A stretch of DNA of 64,000 nucleotides from Thozetella sp. PMI_491 (Eukaryota > Ascomycota > Sordariomycetes > Chaetosphaeriales > Chaetosphaeriaceae). Within the stretch, counting starts at the first letter, position 1. Every line of letters begins with the position of its first letter. Position numbers and translations under genes: made by a program. The notes under the pieces were generated by a model, which was not told the origin of the DNA, searched no databases, and worked only from the letters and a program-made list of their open reading frames with translations. Where the stretch lies: positions 436,118 through 500,117 of the forward strand of contig MU270031.1 of the NCBI GenBank assembly GCA_021432635.1. Direction: 5' to 3'. Shown here piece after piece: positions 10,935 through 21,006 of the stretch.

Positions 10935-12090
10935 TTAGGTGGATGTCTTCTTAGCCTTGACCAGACGGCCTGAGAGGCGAGGCATGAGGCTCATTGGCGT
11001 CTCATCAAGCTCGAGCTCGAGTAACTCCCACTCGCCGGCCTGCATCAAGATCTCTTTAATTGGGGCGTCTAGGCGACAGCCACCCACGACAAGCGACCAG
11101 ATGGAGCTCCAGCCCCCTGAGTCTGTTAGTGGACTGCGATCATGGCTGCTGCACGGAGAGAGCGATGGTACTTACACTGGACCCACCGGGTCACGAAATG
11201 GCTGTTACGGGTGTGCTCCCAGAACAACAGGTCGCCCCCCGGCTTTAGCAGCCGATACAGCTGCCGTGCCACTCCTTTCGCATCAGGCAGCGAGCACAGC
11301 ACTTGCATCACGACCACGCAGTCAATGCTGCCCTCGGTGATACCCGCCGCCTCGAGCGCAGGTCCGTCCTCGATGCCGCAGAATACGGGCGTGTACTTCT
11401 TATCTAGCCCGTTCACCTCACCGATCTTCTTCAGCCGCTCCAGGAACGGACCGGCGAAGGTAGTGTTGGGTTCGACACCAAAGATGTGCGTGATGTTATC
11501 GAGGTTGAAGCGCTGCAGCTGGTTACCAGAGCCAGGACCTACCTCGAGGACGACACCATGCGCCTGTGCGACTACGCGAGGAACGGCGGTGGTATTTTCG
11601 AAGGCGATGAAATTGACACCTAGTTTGCGAGTGAATTAGGATCTAGACGTGCGGTCGGGGAAAGAGGGGGCATACACGAGAAGGAGAGCAGAGGCGAGAG
11701 GACGCGGGGGTGAGGCGGGCGAGGAAGGGGGGCGGTGTTGGGTCGGAGATGACACGGAAGGAAAAGAGGGGAGAGGGGACAGAAAAGGGATTGCAACTCA
11801 CCCGCATCTGTGTACCATTTGGCAAACGCTTCGTCACGAGCCGCCCAGAGACGGGACAAGTCGCCGTTGCGAAGACTGGTGACGATGGCTTGGAATAGGT
11901 CTGCCGAACGTTAGCTCACTATGTATTCCCTGGGCGAGTCACCGACCGAAAAGGAAATTGTCGTGTACGTACAATTCATCGGGGAAGTAATGCGTGCCCC
12001 GAGGCCGAAGTAATTGTCCCAGATTGCGCCAGCACGAGCGCGCAAGCCTTGGGGAGGAGGGGGAGTGGAGGTGTTGGGGGAGGGAGCCAT
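10935..12090 (-). CDS. SAM-dependent methyltransferase, type 11 (METTL7-like)
   Basis: Four exons, 12090-11973, 11900-11802, 11619-11176 and 11116-10935, give 280 aa. The SAM-binding motif I is VVLEVGPGSGNQL, followed by the acidic stretch IFGVEPN, the post-motif CVVVMQVLCSLPDA and the GGDLLFWEHTRN segment. This layout resembles thiol/lipid-associated METTL7-type enzymes, but the substrate is not known. Introns have GTACGT, GTGAGT and GTAAGT donors. The last acceptor is ambiguous by 6 bp (11124 or 11118), both in frame. The N-terminal 40 residues are Pro-rich and uncertain, because an overlapping frame also looks protein-like (see findings). It is convergent with Erv41, with a 255-bp gap. Confidence 0.82.
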
Positions 12091-12536
12091 GGTGACGAAG
12101 TGCAAGGCTCTGGGAGAACTTTCGCGCGGAATGAACGAAGCAGCAGACTAATGGACACGAAGCGATTTCCGACAGGGAAAATGTGAGGAAGAGAGGAGAT
12201 TGTGGGAGCTGGGAAAGCGCTTGGTGGGTGGGAGAACAGCGGTGCTGGCGCCTCCACTTTGCATAATCAGCGCTATCAGGGCCTATCCATTGGCTGCAGC
12301 CCATCAGCCTGGAGACAGATTTCGGTGGTGAAAAAGGGGTACAAACATAGAGAATAGGGGTAGTAAACAGTGCTTCGCCCACCACTCAGCACCGCCTTCT
12401 AGGCCCCACCACGATGCCTACACGTGCCCGAACTCCCCTGTCATGGCAAAACATTTTTGCATTCCGGTTTTAGAGGCGAGAAGAGGCAAGGTATGCCTAC
12501 CTGCTATGGCTCTCTAGGATAAGTATAATGCAAGTA
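12091..12536. other. Intergenic, promoter of the methyltransferase gene
   Basis: Upstream flank of the minus-strand methyltransferase up to the inverted-repeat element. I see no gene. Confidence 0.5.
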
Positions 12537-12545
12537 CAGTACTGA

Positions 12546-12564
12546 AACGTGCAGGTTCAGTGTC
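12546..12564. repeat. Left terminal inverted repeat core
   Basis: The core CGTGCAGGTTCAGTGTC is shared in inverted orientation with 13546-13564 and with the partial element ending at base 127. Three occurrences of this 17-base core in 13.6 kb support a repeated element and not chance. Confidence 0.55.
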
Positions 12565-12609
12565 AGTTGTCGCTTTATCGAAGTTTCTCGGCAAATCCCC
12601 AATAATCAT

Positions 12610-13359
12610 ATCTTACAGATGAAGGTCGACGTTCCCCTCGAAGGCGCCTGAATCTCGTCCACTGTCCATTTCCTCAAATGGTGAAACGTTCTGCTCGAGC
12701 CACAATCGGTGACGGCTTTTGCATGCCTTCCGGCCCTTCTGTCTGGCCAATTTTTGCGCCTGTTCCCCTGCAATATTCCCTCTGCTGGCAATACCTATAG
12801 AGATATGGAGCCCGCTACGTGATAGCTTCTGGACTGCTGAAAGAACCCTCTTCATCATCTTGCGGTCATTGGCACTCCTTACATCTCGAAGGCTGTCTGG
12901 GCCCTGTTCGATGTGACAGTTTATAAGCTAGACGGCATTTGATGATTCAGAAAGGACAACAAGGCGTTGGAAGCAGATATCTCTCGAAGAACCGCTCTTG
13001 ATTGTTGAGCGAGCCAGTCCCAGTGCATGTAGCAGGGCGAGCATCTGCGCTCTTGTAACAGTTTTGGCGTTATTAATTCCAAGTTTTTGGCAAGTAATGC
13101 CTTATTTGCGGTCCTGTGCTGGGATTCGATGGTCCTGGTTGACAACCGTTGTTGCGCATTCCGCATGTTGGACAACGCCTATACCGACACCTGAGCGGTG
13201 CAGGTAGTTCACCGCAGTATGCAAAGCCAAGATAACCTGGACTGAGTTTGTGTGCGTCTCCATCATGGCGGCCATGACGTGGAGATGCGGAGGATGTGTG
13301 GCCGTGGTCGAAATGGTTGTACGGTCGACACTGAGGCAAAAAAAATTGCTTTTAGCCAC
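12610..13359 (-). pseudogene. RNase H-like fold relic inside the inverted-repeat element
   Basis: Reading the minus strand from 13359 to 12610 gives one frame of about 250 codons interrupted only by two stops, a TAA near 13104 and a TAG near 12929. Both could arise by C-to-T change. The frame has the order of an RNase H domain: SGVGIGVV (strand with following Gly), NNAKTVTRAQMLALLHAL (helix A), RLVVLSESSNAV (strand 4), DRKMMKRVLSAVQKLSRSG (helix D), and GNIAGEQAQKLARQK (C-terminal helix). The expected catalytic Glu of helix A is Gln, the Asp of strand 4 is Glu, and the last Asp is Gln, so activity is not expected. It may be a captured host gene or a LINE fragment. Confidence 0.5.
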
Positions 13360-13573
13360 AAGGCCTTCGCAGAGAAGTACTGTCAGAATAGTGCCCGTAT
13401 GGCCGCCATTTTAGGCTCCGTTAAGGCCAAGGGCCGTGGGAGAAATTTTGTAAGTCGCTGAAACAGGCCTAGAAGCCAAAAGCTGCTCACTGTCCTGGCC
13501 CCACATCTGACCTACTCTGGAAATAAACTCTATTGTGAAAATGCAGACGCTGAACCCGCACGTTACAGTACAA

Positions 13574-16472
13574 ATTATCTTATCTACGCAAAGCTCCGAG
13601 CGCCAGCACAAGAGCACCCCGCCTTAATATCTTTGCAGGCTTCGTCGTCTGGCACCTTGGTTTCCTGCGTCGACGGAGCTTTCCAGTTGCTGCATGAGTT
13701 ACACTCGTTAGAATCAGAGATATTTCCTTCCTAGAGCTCCTTGTAAGCCAACTGAGACGGAGCTAGCTCGCGAAACCGGAGTGAGACTACTGGTTCAGAG
13801 CGAGGTAGCTGAGCGAGAGCGAGCGGACGGCGCCAGTGCAACCCAACTGGAGCAGGATTGTCCGTGGATTAACAATGTGTCCACCGATGAAGTTTTACTT
13901 CTATGTGTCGTAAGCTACGGCCATACCCTGGGACCATCTCGAGCACGTGGGGAGGCGGTATTGTGCTGTGGTTGCTTCTCTTCCAGGTCGGTCCGATCCG
14001 AGACAGAGAGGCAGTGCTCAACGTTCGAATATCTGAAGCACACTTGGGGCTAAAAATATGCACCGGCCCTTGCCGATGATGTTTTGACACGATAGACCAT
14101 TGGATGACTTGAGGGTCTGAAGCGTGTCTGAACTCGGCGAGATCTGTACCGCTCATTCACCATTGATGATATTGTAACCTGTAGGATGTACTATGGCATA
14201 TCTATCGATGCTCGTCGATGGAGCCTGCCTTGACCGGTATGGGTAGGTACACTTTGGGCAATCCAGGGTCGCTTCGGTCACGCGCAAAGGCCGCTTCCGG
14301 GGGCGATATGTGACAGGTAAATGACATCCGTTCCGATCCCGACAGGCAAGGTTGGAGCGCTCGTATCGTGAGGCACGCCTGGGTAGAATGCCTGTCCTTG
14401 GCAGGAGACACTCCCGCCAACCTAAAACTTTCGACATCACCAAAGTGGGGGGTTGTTTGGGCGCAGTGGCGTAGTTGGCATGTCGTAGCACTACCATTAC
14501 CATGGCAGGTAGGTGGGCCTGCGATTGCTAGCTCCGAGCTCCGTTTGCCTCACGGGCAGCGTCCAGCACTTGATGCACCGGAAACCGATGTTCGGTCACC
14601 GATGACATTGGACGAGCCTGGAAATTGTCCTAGCAAAGATCTGAAAGGGCGCGATGCTTATCAGGGCCCCACCAGGTCTGTTGCCTCCTCCTATCGCTTA
14701 TCTATTTTTTAAATTTAATTTTCTGACGTCTTTTGGGGGGCGTGCTTGCAGGATTGAGTTTTTGGAAGTCTTGCTGCTGCTGTCATGTCATGTAGGTGAG
14801 CCTTACTCATGCAAAGAATCGATGCATGGCAGAAATCAGCGCACTAGGCAGAGCGGACGACCTGAAGGGCGAGGGGAATTGGGGAGTGGAGGGGCAGTTG
14901 GGGGGAATGGGTAAGGAAGGCGGGAAGCTTGGGTAGGTAGATTAGGTAGCTAGGGTGCCGCAGGGACCCCCCAGCTGGCGTGTCGCATCTCTGTCGGCCT
15001 TTGGGACGGGCCGACGAGCAAAACTCGAGAATGAGTCAGGGCGTCCGGCTTAGACGCGGCCACGTATCTCTCCATCTGTTGTTTGTTTCCTGAATCAGGA
15101 TGGACGGTGCTGGGTAACTAAACATAGCCCCCCCACGAAGTGGGTTCAGGGCCCTGATTGCGGGAAAGGGGAGGCGGCTTGGCAGGTTGAAGATAGTGCC
15201 GAAGTTTCGTGGACTCTGTTGAACGTCGATCGAGGCAATTGTTGACCAGGGGGGGCCCAGGGGCCGAAGAGGCAAGGCAAGCAGCATGCAATCGCATCAC
15301 ATCGCATGGCCGCGCATCGTGTCCTTCTCTCCGAGGGTTGGCTCTTGGTTCGCCGGTACCGGGAGCTCGCGGTCGCAGACGTTCGCTTCGCTCCGGGGAG
15401 CGAGAAAGTCGCGAGCCAGCTTTTTTGGTTGCCCAGCCAAGCAGCCTGCCAGCTTTCTCGAAGCTTACCCCGGACTTTGGACGGTGCCCGCCCCAGTGCA
15501 TGAAGCGGAAATTTTGGCAGGGGTGGACTGCTTTTTGTTGGCTTGACCACTCAGCGCCAGCGAGCACCCCGCAGCCCTTGTCGACGATTGACCGCTTCCA
15601 TGCAGGCGGAACAGCGCCGGTGGCCCAAGCTCCCTCTCAACGGATCCACTTGGCCTATGCAAGATGCAGCGACGGTCATGAGACGCCAGACGGAGCACCA
15701 CTCTCTCTGGTTCGTTGTTGAGCTCGCAGTCGCGCCGTCCCGTCGATCGCCTGAGGGGATTGTGGTTTGGGGCGTGCTCGTCTCGGCGCTGTTTCTGAAG
15801 CAGTTCTTTTTCCCTTCCCCCCTCTCCACAAGACTGGCTGCCTCAGAGAATCGCCAGGGAAGGAATGGCTGAGAAAGGAAAGGGCAGACGGGGCGATGGG
15901 GAAAGGACGAGACAGTATACGGACGGCAAACTGTTCGATACGAAGGATTCGAATATAGCCTTTTCTAGTGTCACCGATTGGCCTCGCGGCACCCACACAC
16001 ACTCGCTCTCGCCTGAGAAACTCTCCGTATGCTGCAGAGTACACTACCGCTCAGCGGACAGGGTGGGGTGTCTGGCTGATACTTTGCCGCATGGCAGACT
16101 GGTGCAGCCATTCCATGGCACCACAGGGCCCCCCTCCCTCCCCTTTCAACACGCCAGGGCGCGGAGGTCCGGGGGTCATCTCAACACTTCCCCGTTTGGC
16201 CCAAAAGCCATCAAGCCGCACGCATTCCTATCTGCCTTATAACCCGTTTTCCCTCCTGGGCAGCCCTACAAATCCCATTCACTTCCCTCAATCCTCTCGA
16301 CCCTGCTTGGACCTTTCTCCCGCGAGGATCTTTTCTCATCTCGTTCCATCACTTCCGCAATCCCTCTCCCACCTCTCGTATAGACGAATACCATCGCGTC
16401 CTCTGCACCAACTGCTCGCTTGCGGGATCCCCTCTCTCCAATTCTCAGCACCAGCATCCGACGCTCCCGACC
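13574..16472. other. Long gene-poor region
   Basis: About 2.9 kb with no frame showing family motifs. The frames at 14153-14503 and 15118-15567 look compositional. The last few hundred bases are pyrimidine-rich and probably form the promoter and 5' UTR of the gene at 16473. Confidence 0.5.
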
Positions 16473-17442
16473 ATGTCTCGCGTAACCGCCCCCGCCGCGA
16501 AGCTCACTCGATCCATCAGTTCGACGGCCTCCATCAGCCGCCCTTCGCACCTCCTTTCCAATGGATCCAAGGCAGCCGTGACCGCGGCGAGGAAACACTT
16601 TGCCGATGTTGATGGCTTTGAGTCGGCGGATGTAAGTTGGCGCCCCAGTTTCCCTTTACAGCCGAACGACTATCGTGCGATTCACGCCCTACCAATTCAC
16701 CACCTTCTCCTCCCACCTTTCCCCCTCCTCCCTTCCCCCCCTTCTCTCGTTTCCCCTCCAACTCGCTCCCTCCCTCGCTCTTTTTGCCAGCTCGGCATTT
16801 CCATTCCCTATCTCCTCGTTCCACTTTGCGGCAGGCGTTTCGTCAGAACGTGCAATCATTGGGAGATGTTGCTATTCCCATTGCTGCATACTCATGCGCC
16901 CCACTTTTTTCGGACTCCGAAATGCTAACCTGTGACGCTTTCTTCCCCCCCTCTAGTCAGCTCGCACTATGACCACGTCGACCGCGAGCTCGCACCGCCC
17001 CGTGCCCTCGCGTCTGCGTACCGTCCCCTTGATGCAGGGCTTCCGCACGTCGGCCCCGAAGCCGGCCCCCCAGACAGCCTCGCACATTGACCACTTCGTC
17101 ATGCCCACCTTCGAGGACCCCGCCATCGATTTGTACTCGGGCCTCCGCGTGCCTCTGATGCCGGACAACGCCCGGCCCGCTGTCATGCGCGCGGTCGAGC
17201 AGCCTGATGCCCCTCTGGCCCGCCCGGAGATCCTGGTCGTCGCCATGAACCCGGATAACGTCATGCCGGCTGCGCTGACCGAGGTCGAGGGTATGGGCAT
17301 CGACGGCGTCGAGCTCAAGTTTGCCCACGATCTTGGCCGGGAGACCGAGCAGGAGCCCGGCATGCTGCGGGATATCTGGAAGGGCCTGGTCGATGATGTC
17401 TTTGGCGGGCAGCAGCAGGGTGCGAAGCCGAGCATCGCCTAA
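16473..17442 (+). CDS. Conserved fungal protein of unknown function, possible mitochondrial targeting
   Basis: Two exons, 16473-16631 and 16957-17442, give 214 aa. The long 325-bp intron starts GTAAGT and ends CCCTCTAG after a pyrimidine-rich tract. The N-terminal 45 residues are rich in Ser, Arg, Ala and Lys with almost no acidic residues, consistent with a mitochondrial presequence. The C-terminal half is compact, with motifs FVMPTFEDPAIDLYSGLRVP, EILVVAMNP and GMLRDIWKGLVDDVFGG. I do not recognise the family. A shorter start at 16969 (MTTSTASSHRP) is possible if exon 1 is noncoding. Codon use and coherent sequence support a real gene. Confidence 0.65.
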
Positions 17443-18208
17443 GCATGCCGGCACGCTCACTTTCAAGCGCGATGATGCTGATGAGCTGGTACGATGGCGG
17501 CGCGGTACTGTGTTTTAGTTTTGTTGGTTTCGAGACGGCGTTCGCCGGGATGCCGGGATGTTTTGCAAAACGTCGGCTTCCGGGAAGTTGCGAGATGGGT
17601 TGCTCTAGGAAGTGCTCCGAGCTGGTCCATTTTCCTTGTTTCCTAGCTGGCCCAGAGGGTTGGTACGAGCAGAATGCCGTGAACCCGGGCCGCGGAGAGC
17701 TATGAGTTATGAAAATCGTCTATAAAGCGTTGTAATTATGAGATGCTAAGAGAGAGCCTCAAACTTGAAAGAGAGCGTCCTGCGGGAACAGCTCTGCATT
17801 TCTACGGATTGCTATCTATCTGCATTAGGGACTATCTGTGACCCTTTCCCACGTCTGGCCATGCCGGGAATCAAAGAACACACTGATGAGAGTGCGCTGC
17901 GCATTTTGATCTCCAATCATGGTCAAAGCTGCCCTGCCTGTCGCCCTGTCACGCCGTCTAGGGACAGGATGCGGACAGGGCCTCAGCCTACCTTAGAGTA
18001 AGAACCAGCCTTTGCATCAGACTCCTTAGCGTACCTTCCTCCCCCGGCTTCATCCTGCATCTGGTATCAAATAGTTCCCAATAGCAAAGTCGGAGACACG
18101 GAACGGATTTTTTCAGCCAGCCATCCACCTCGCTTCGCAGTGCATCTATTTGCCAGTGAACCAACTCCAACCCAACGCGAAAAGCGGAATAGCAGTTTGC
18201 GGACGCCT
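17443..18208. other. Convergent intergenic region
   Basis: 3' flanks of the gene ending at 17442 and of RAE1 ending at 18209. No gene seen. Confidence 0.5.
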
Positions 18209-19495
18209 TTATCGCTTCTTGATGCTCGGACGAGGCTTGCACTCGTCTCCCTGGACGGGGTGGAGCATGACCTTGATAGGGTACGTCTGGTTGTTGCCTT
18301 GGAAACCCTTGCTCCAGTCGTAGCTGATGGCATAGGCAAAGATAGAGCCCGACTTGTTGAAGGTCGTCGAGGTGATGCTGCCGCCGACGTTGGGGTAGCC
18401 CTTGAGGCGGTGCTTTGCATCCTTGTCCCAGAAATGGAACGTCCCGTCGCTCCCTGCCGTGCTGAACGTTCCGTGCTGGGGGTGAAACGAGATATCGTTC
18501 ACGGCATAGACGTTGGCTACAGTGCCCGAAGGGGGCTCGCGGTGGCACTTGAAGGAGAAGTTGGAGCTGACATCGCTGTTAAGGGGGATTCCTACTTCGA
18601 GACGGAAATAACGGGTTGGGGGAGAAGATGCTCACCTCGAGTCCTTGTCTTCCACATACTGGATGGCGCAACGGCCCTCGATACTACCAATCGCAAATCC
18701 GGTACCATCGGTGAAGCAGCTGACCACGCGAGTCTGCCACTTCAACGGGCTCTGGATCGTCTTGTAGAACTTGTTGGGGTCGTTAAGATTGACTACGTTG
18801 ATATACCGGTCAGCGGTACCGACCACCAGCAAGTTGTTCTTGACGTCCATGGTATAGATGCGTTCCTGCGCCTGCACCGTGCCCACAGCGGTCTGCTGCC
18901 GAAGGTCCCAGTATTTTATGGTCTTGTCCCATGAGCCCGTCACCACCATCGGGGTACCGTTGGCCTCGAAGTAGCGCACGCATCGGATGGGCTGGTCGTG
19001 CTGTGCTACCTGTATCGTCTGGCTCGAGGCTAGATCCGTGACCTTGGCCTGCTTGTCGGCGCCGGCCGAAACGACTTTCTGTCCATCCTGGGAGGCTGTC
19101 AGCACTCGCTCAACTCAGAACGCACGCTATTTCAACCGGGCTAATAGGTTTAAGGGCTGGTGTTGCGCTGGGGTAGGATACCATGTCGCATGCTTGCCGG
19201 AGGCGACATGCGCGTGGCTGGGGTAACGAACCTTGAAGAAATCGACGGCGAGGACTGGGGCTTCGTGCTCGTAGGCGAACTTGGGATCACCCTGGCCGTT
19301 GCCGAGGATCTCGTAAATGCGAACCTTCTTGTCCCAGCTCGAGATAGCAAGGAAGTCCTTTTGGTCGCTGGGGTTGGGATTGAAAGCGAGGTCCGAGACG
19401 CTGTCCTCGGGGACATTGTTCAGGCTCACGTCCTGCTTCAGATCGCCGATTGTGTTGGCAGTGGCGGCGCTCGCCGATGAGAAGAGACCAGACAT
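18209..19495 (-). CDS. RAE1: mRNA export factor Rae1/Gle2, WD40 protein
   Basis: Three exons, 19495-19232, 19087-18636 and 18566-18209, give 357 aa, the usual length of this family. Rae1/Gle2 binds the GLEBS motif of Nup98-type nucleoporins and acts in poly(A) RNA export at the nuclear pore. The N-terminus (MSGLFSSASAATANTIGDLK) is followed by WD repeats with VSDLAFNP...LAISSWDKKVRIYE, KVVSAGADKQAKVTDL, MVVTGSWDKTIKYWDLR, and the C-terminal blade NDISFHPQHGTFSTAGSDGTFHFWDKDAKHRLK. The tail DECKPRPSIKKR is typical. Intron phases 0 and 2 are resolved by the family sequence. It is divergent from the MRP RNA gene. Confidence 0.95.
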
Positions 19496-19931
19496 CGTGA
19501 TTGAGCTCTGGCACTACCGTTGCGGATGGGGTAGGTGCGGGTTTTCTCCTGCTGCTGTCGATGGCCGGCCTCGTACGTGCGAAACCGTGCGGTTTTGCTT
19601 GGAGAGAGACGCGCCGCTTCTCGTCGCTGCCAAGGTGAAGCTTCCAAAATCCGTGGGGCACTAGCGCCACCCCATCCAGATTTGCTTCGTTCACACCCCT
19701 TGTTCCGAGCAATTCTAGATTATCGAATAGCCACGTTTTTATGAAAGGCTGAGCAGAAGGTTGAGGATGAATATTTGAGGTCTAAGGAATAAAAAAGCAG
19801 CTGTCTGAGTTTGGCCAATCATTTGCTCCTTTGTGCTTCTTTTGAACCCTTTCACTCTTCAGTCACTCACCGGACTCGAGATTCCTATTGTCACACCCGG
19901 CCCCACACGAGGCACGCCCATCAGAGGTGGG

Positions 19932-19941
19932 TATAAAAAAA
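19932..19941 (+). promoter_or_regulatory. TATA box of the MRP RNA gene
   Basis: TATAAAAAAA lies about 55 bp before the first base of the predicted P1 helix. Fungal Pol III RNA genes often carry an upstream TATA box about 30 bp before the start, so a short leader or a slightly earlier 5' end is possible. Confidence 0.5.
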
Positions 19942-19987
19942 TTTCTGAGAGCCTCAAATCATCTCCTCCTTTCCTCTCTTTCTTGCA

Positions 19988-20472
19988 AGCTCCCCTCGCC
20001 CAACAAATCGCTATCGAAGCCTACAAACGGAGAGGAGGCCCCCTTTCGGGGACCTTTTCTCGCTTCACCTGCCAGCGCTTCGGGAGAAAGTCCCCGGACA
20101 CTCCTGCTTCGCAGGAATTGCGGAAACGCGCCGCCACAGAAGCACCGCGGCTGATCTCCGTCGCTGTTCCCCAGTCTGGCTTTGCTCTGCCCTGCTCGTC
20201 GCGACGTCGGCTCGCTAGCTCTGTTGCAGGTTCCAGCCAGTACGCTCCGGCGCAGAGACCCCATGGACGATGATATGAGTCCGCGCTCTGTGTCGGGCGG
20301 CCTGTCCCCTGGTTCCTGCTCAGGGTGCTGGGCCGATGGCGGGTGGACGTGGGACGGCCTGGATTGGGGTAGGTGGCTGGAGAGATTTCGTCGAGATGTC
20401 ATAGGGATGCGATTGCTCGCTCGCAAGAGACGAGTTACTCGATGGGGCTTATTCTTGGTGCGAGGGGGGCTT
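19988..20472 (+). ncRNA. RNase MRP RNA (proposed)
   Basis: The signature CR-I block GAAAGTCCCCGGAC lies at 20086-20099 and is identical to the block in human RMRP. The partner CR-V block CGATGGGGCTTATTC lies near 20440, and AAGTCCCC and GGGGCTT can form helix P4 with one bulge. The ends form a long P1: the 5' strand GCTCCCCTCGCCCAA (19988-20002) pairs with TTGGTGCGAGGGGGGC near 20455-20470, with one bulge and one wobble. A P3-like hairpin lies at about 20028-20062 around CCCC-TTTC-GGGG with an internal loop. After CR-I come hairpins TCCTGC-TTC-GCAGGA and GCG-GAAA-CGC, resembling the GGAAAC-type stem of yeast NME1. The RNA cleaves pre-rRNA at site A3 in the nucleolus. CR-I fits MRP better than RNase P. 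The ends are approximate and there is no strong T-run terminator. Confidence 0.82.
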
Positions 20473-21006
20473 CAAGGAGGGCTGTCGGGTTTCTCTGCCC
20501 TCTTGGCTTCTCGTTCGGCGACACGCAGTTGGACGCCACACTCTAGGCCTCGTGGGAGGTCTTGTCCGTGCTGCCGTCGCCCCGCGAGTCGAGGGGACAG
20601 GTTGAAGTTCAGGTGATGATAACCAACAATAGAGTCAAGCTCTGAGGTGAGGCCACCGTGCCGCCACAATGCGGACTACAAATGCGTTATGGTATCTGAT
20701 GAACTTTTTGCAACACGGCTTTGAGGAGTGGCACGGGCGGAAAGTGTAGGACGGGAGGCTCTGACACGCATAGAGTCTGCCCGAAAGCCTTGGTCCAGGA
20801 TGTGTCTTTTGGGTTGTTTATCCTGACATTGTGTATCTAGTCTAGATGCGCTCATTAGAGCCTCTTGTTCTTATGGCCTGTTGAAGGCCTGCTTCTCTAT
20901 TGCCGCATGTGATATCCCCATCCGCAAACGCCGAGTTAATCATGTCCGCCTCCCGTCTCGGCCCATTTGCGCGCATCTGGGCAAATGCTTCGGCTTTGGA
21001 CTTCGC
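20473..21006. other. Intergenic between MRP RNA and ECT1
   Basis: 3' flank of the MRP RNA and of the minus-strand cytidylyltransferase. No gene seen. Confidence 0.5.

Larger units (their letters stand above)
12537..13573. mobile_element. Degenerate ~1-kb element with terminal inverted repeats
   Basis: The left end CAGTACTGAAACGTGCAGG(TTCAGTGTC) at 12537-12564 is the inverted complement of the right end at 13546-13573, with a few differences. Two of these are C/T-type transitions, compatible with RIP (repeat-induced point mutation). TA dinucleotides flank the left copy and the related end at 100-127, as in Tc1/mariner-type insertion, but the right flank is too altered to prove a target duplication. 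The interior encodes no recognisable transposase. It carries a decayed RNase H-like frame on the minus strand, annotated separately. It is best described as a non-autonomous element. Confidence 0.6.

Noticed and set aside
12537..13573. Fot1/pogo or LTR retroelement
   Set aside because: No transposase, integrase or reverse transcriptase motif could be read on either strand. Only the RNase H-like frame is visible.
15118..15567. 149-codon minus-strand frame
   Set aside because: Arg/Pro/Ser-rich with no motif, and another overlapping frame is equally long.
15968..16612. 214-codon plus-strand frame
   Set aside because: It runs through the CT-rich leader and then out of frame over exon 1 of the gene at 16473.
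19988..20472. RNase P RNA in place of RNase MRP RNA
   Set aside because: The CR-I block GAAAGTCCCCGGAC and the GGAAAC-type hairpin after it match MRP RNAs. RNase P CR-I sequences of yeast and human read differently. Not fully excluded without covariance models.
19833..20616. Overlapping 140-150-codon frames on both strands as protein genes
   Set aside because: They overlap the structured RNA, have arginine/serine/proline-rich random-looking sequence, and show no family motif.
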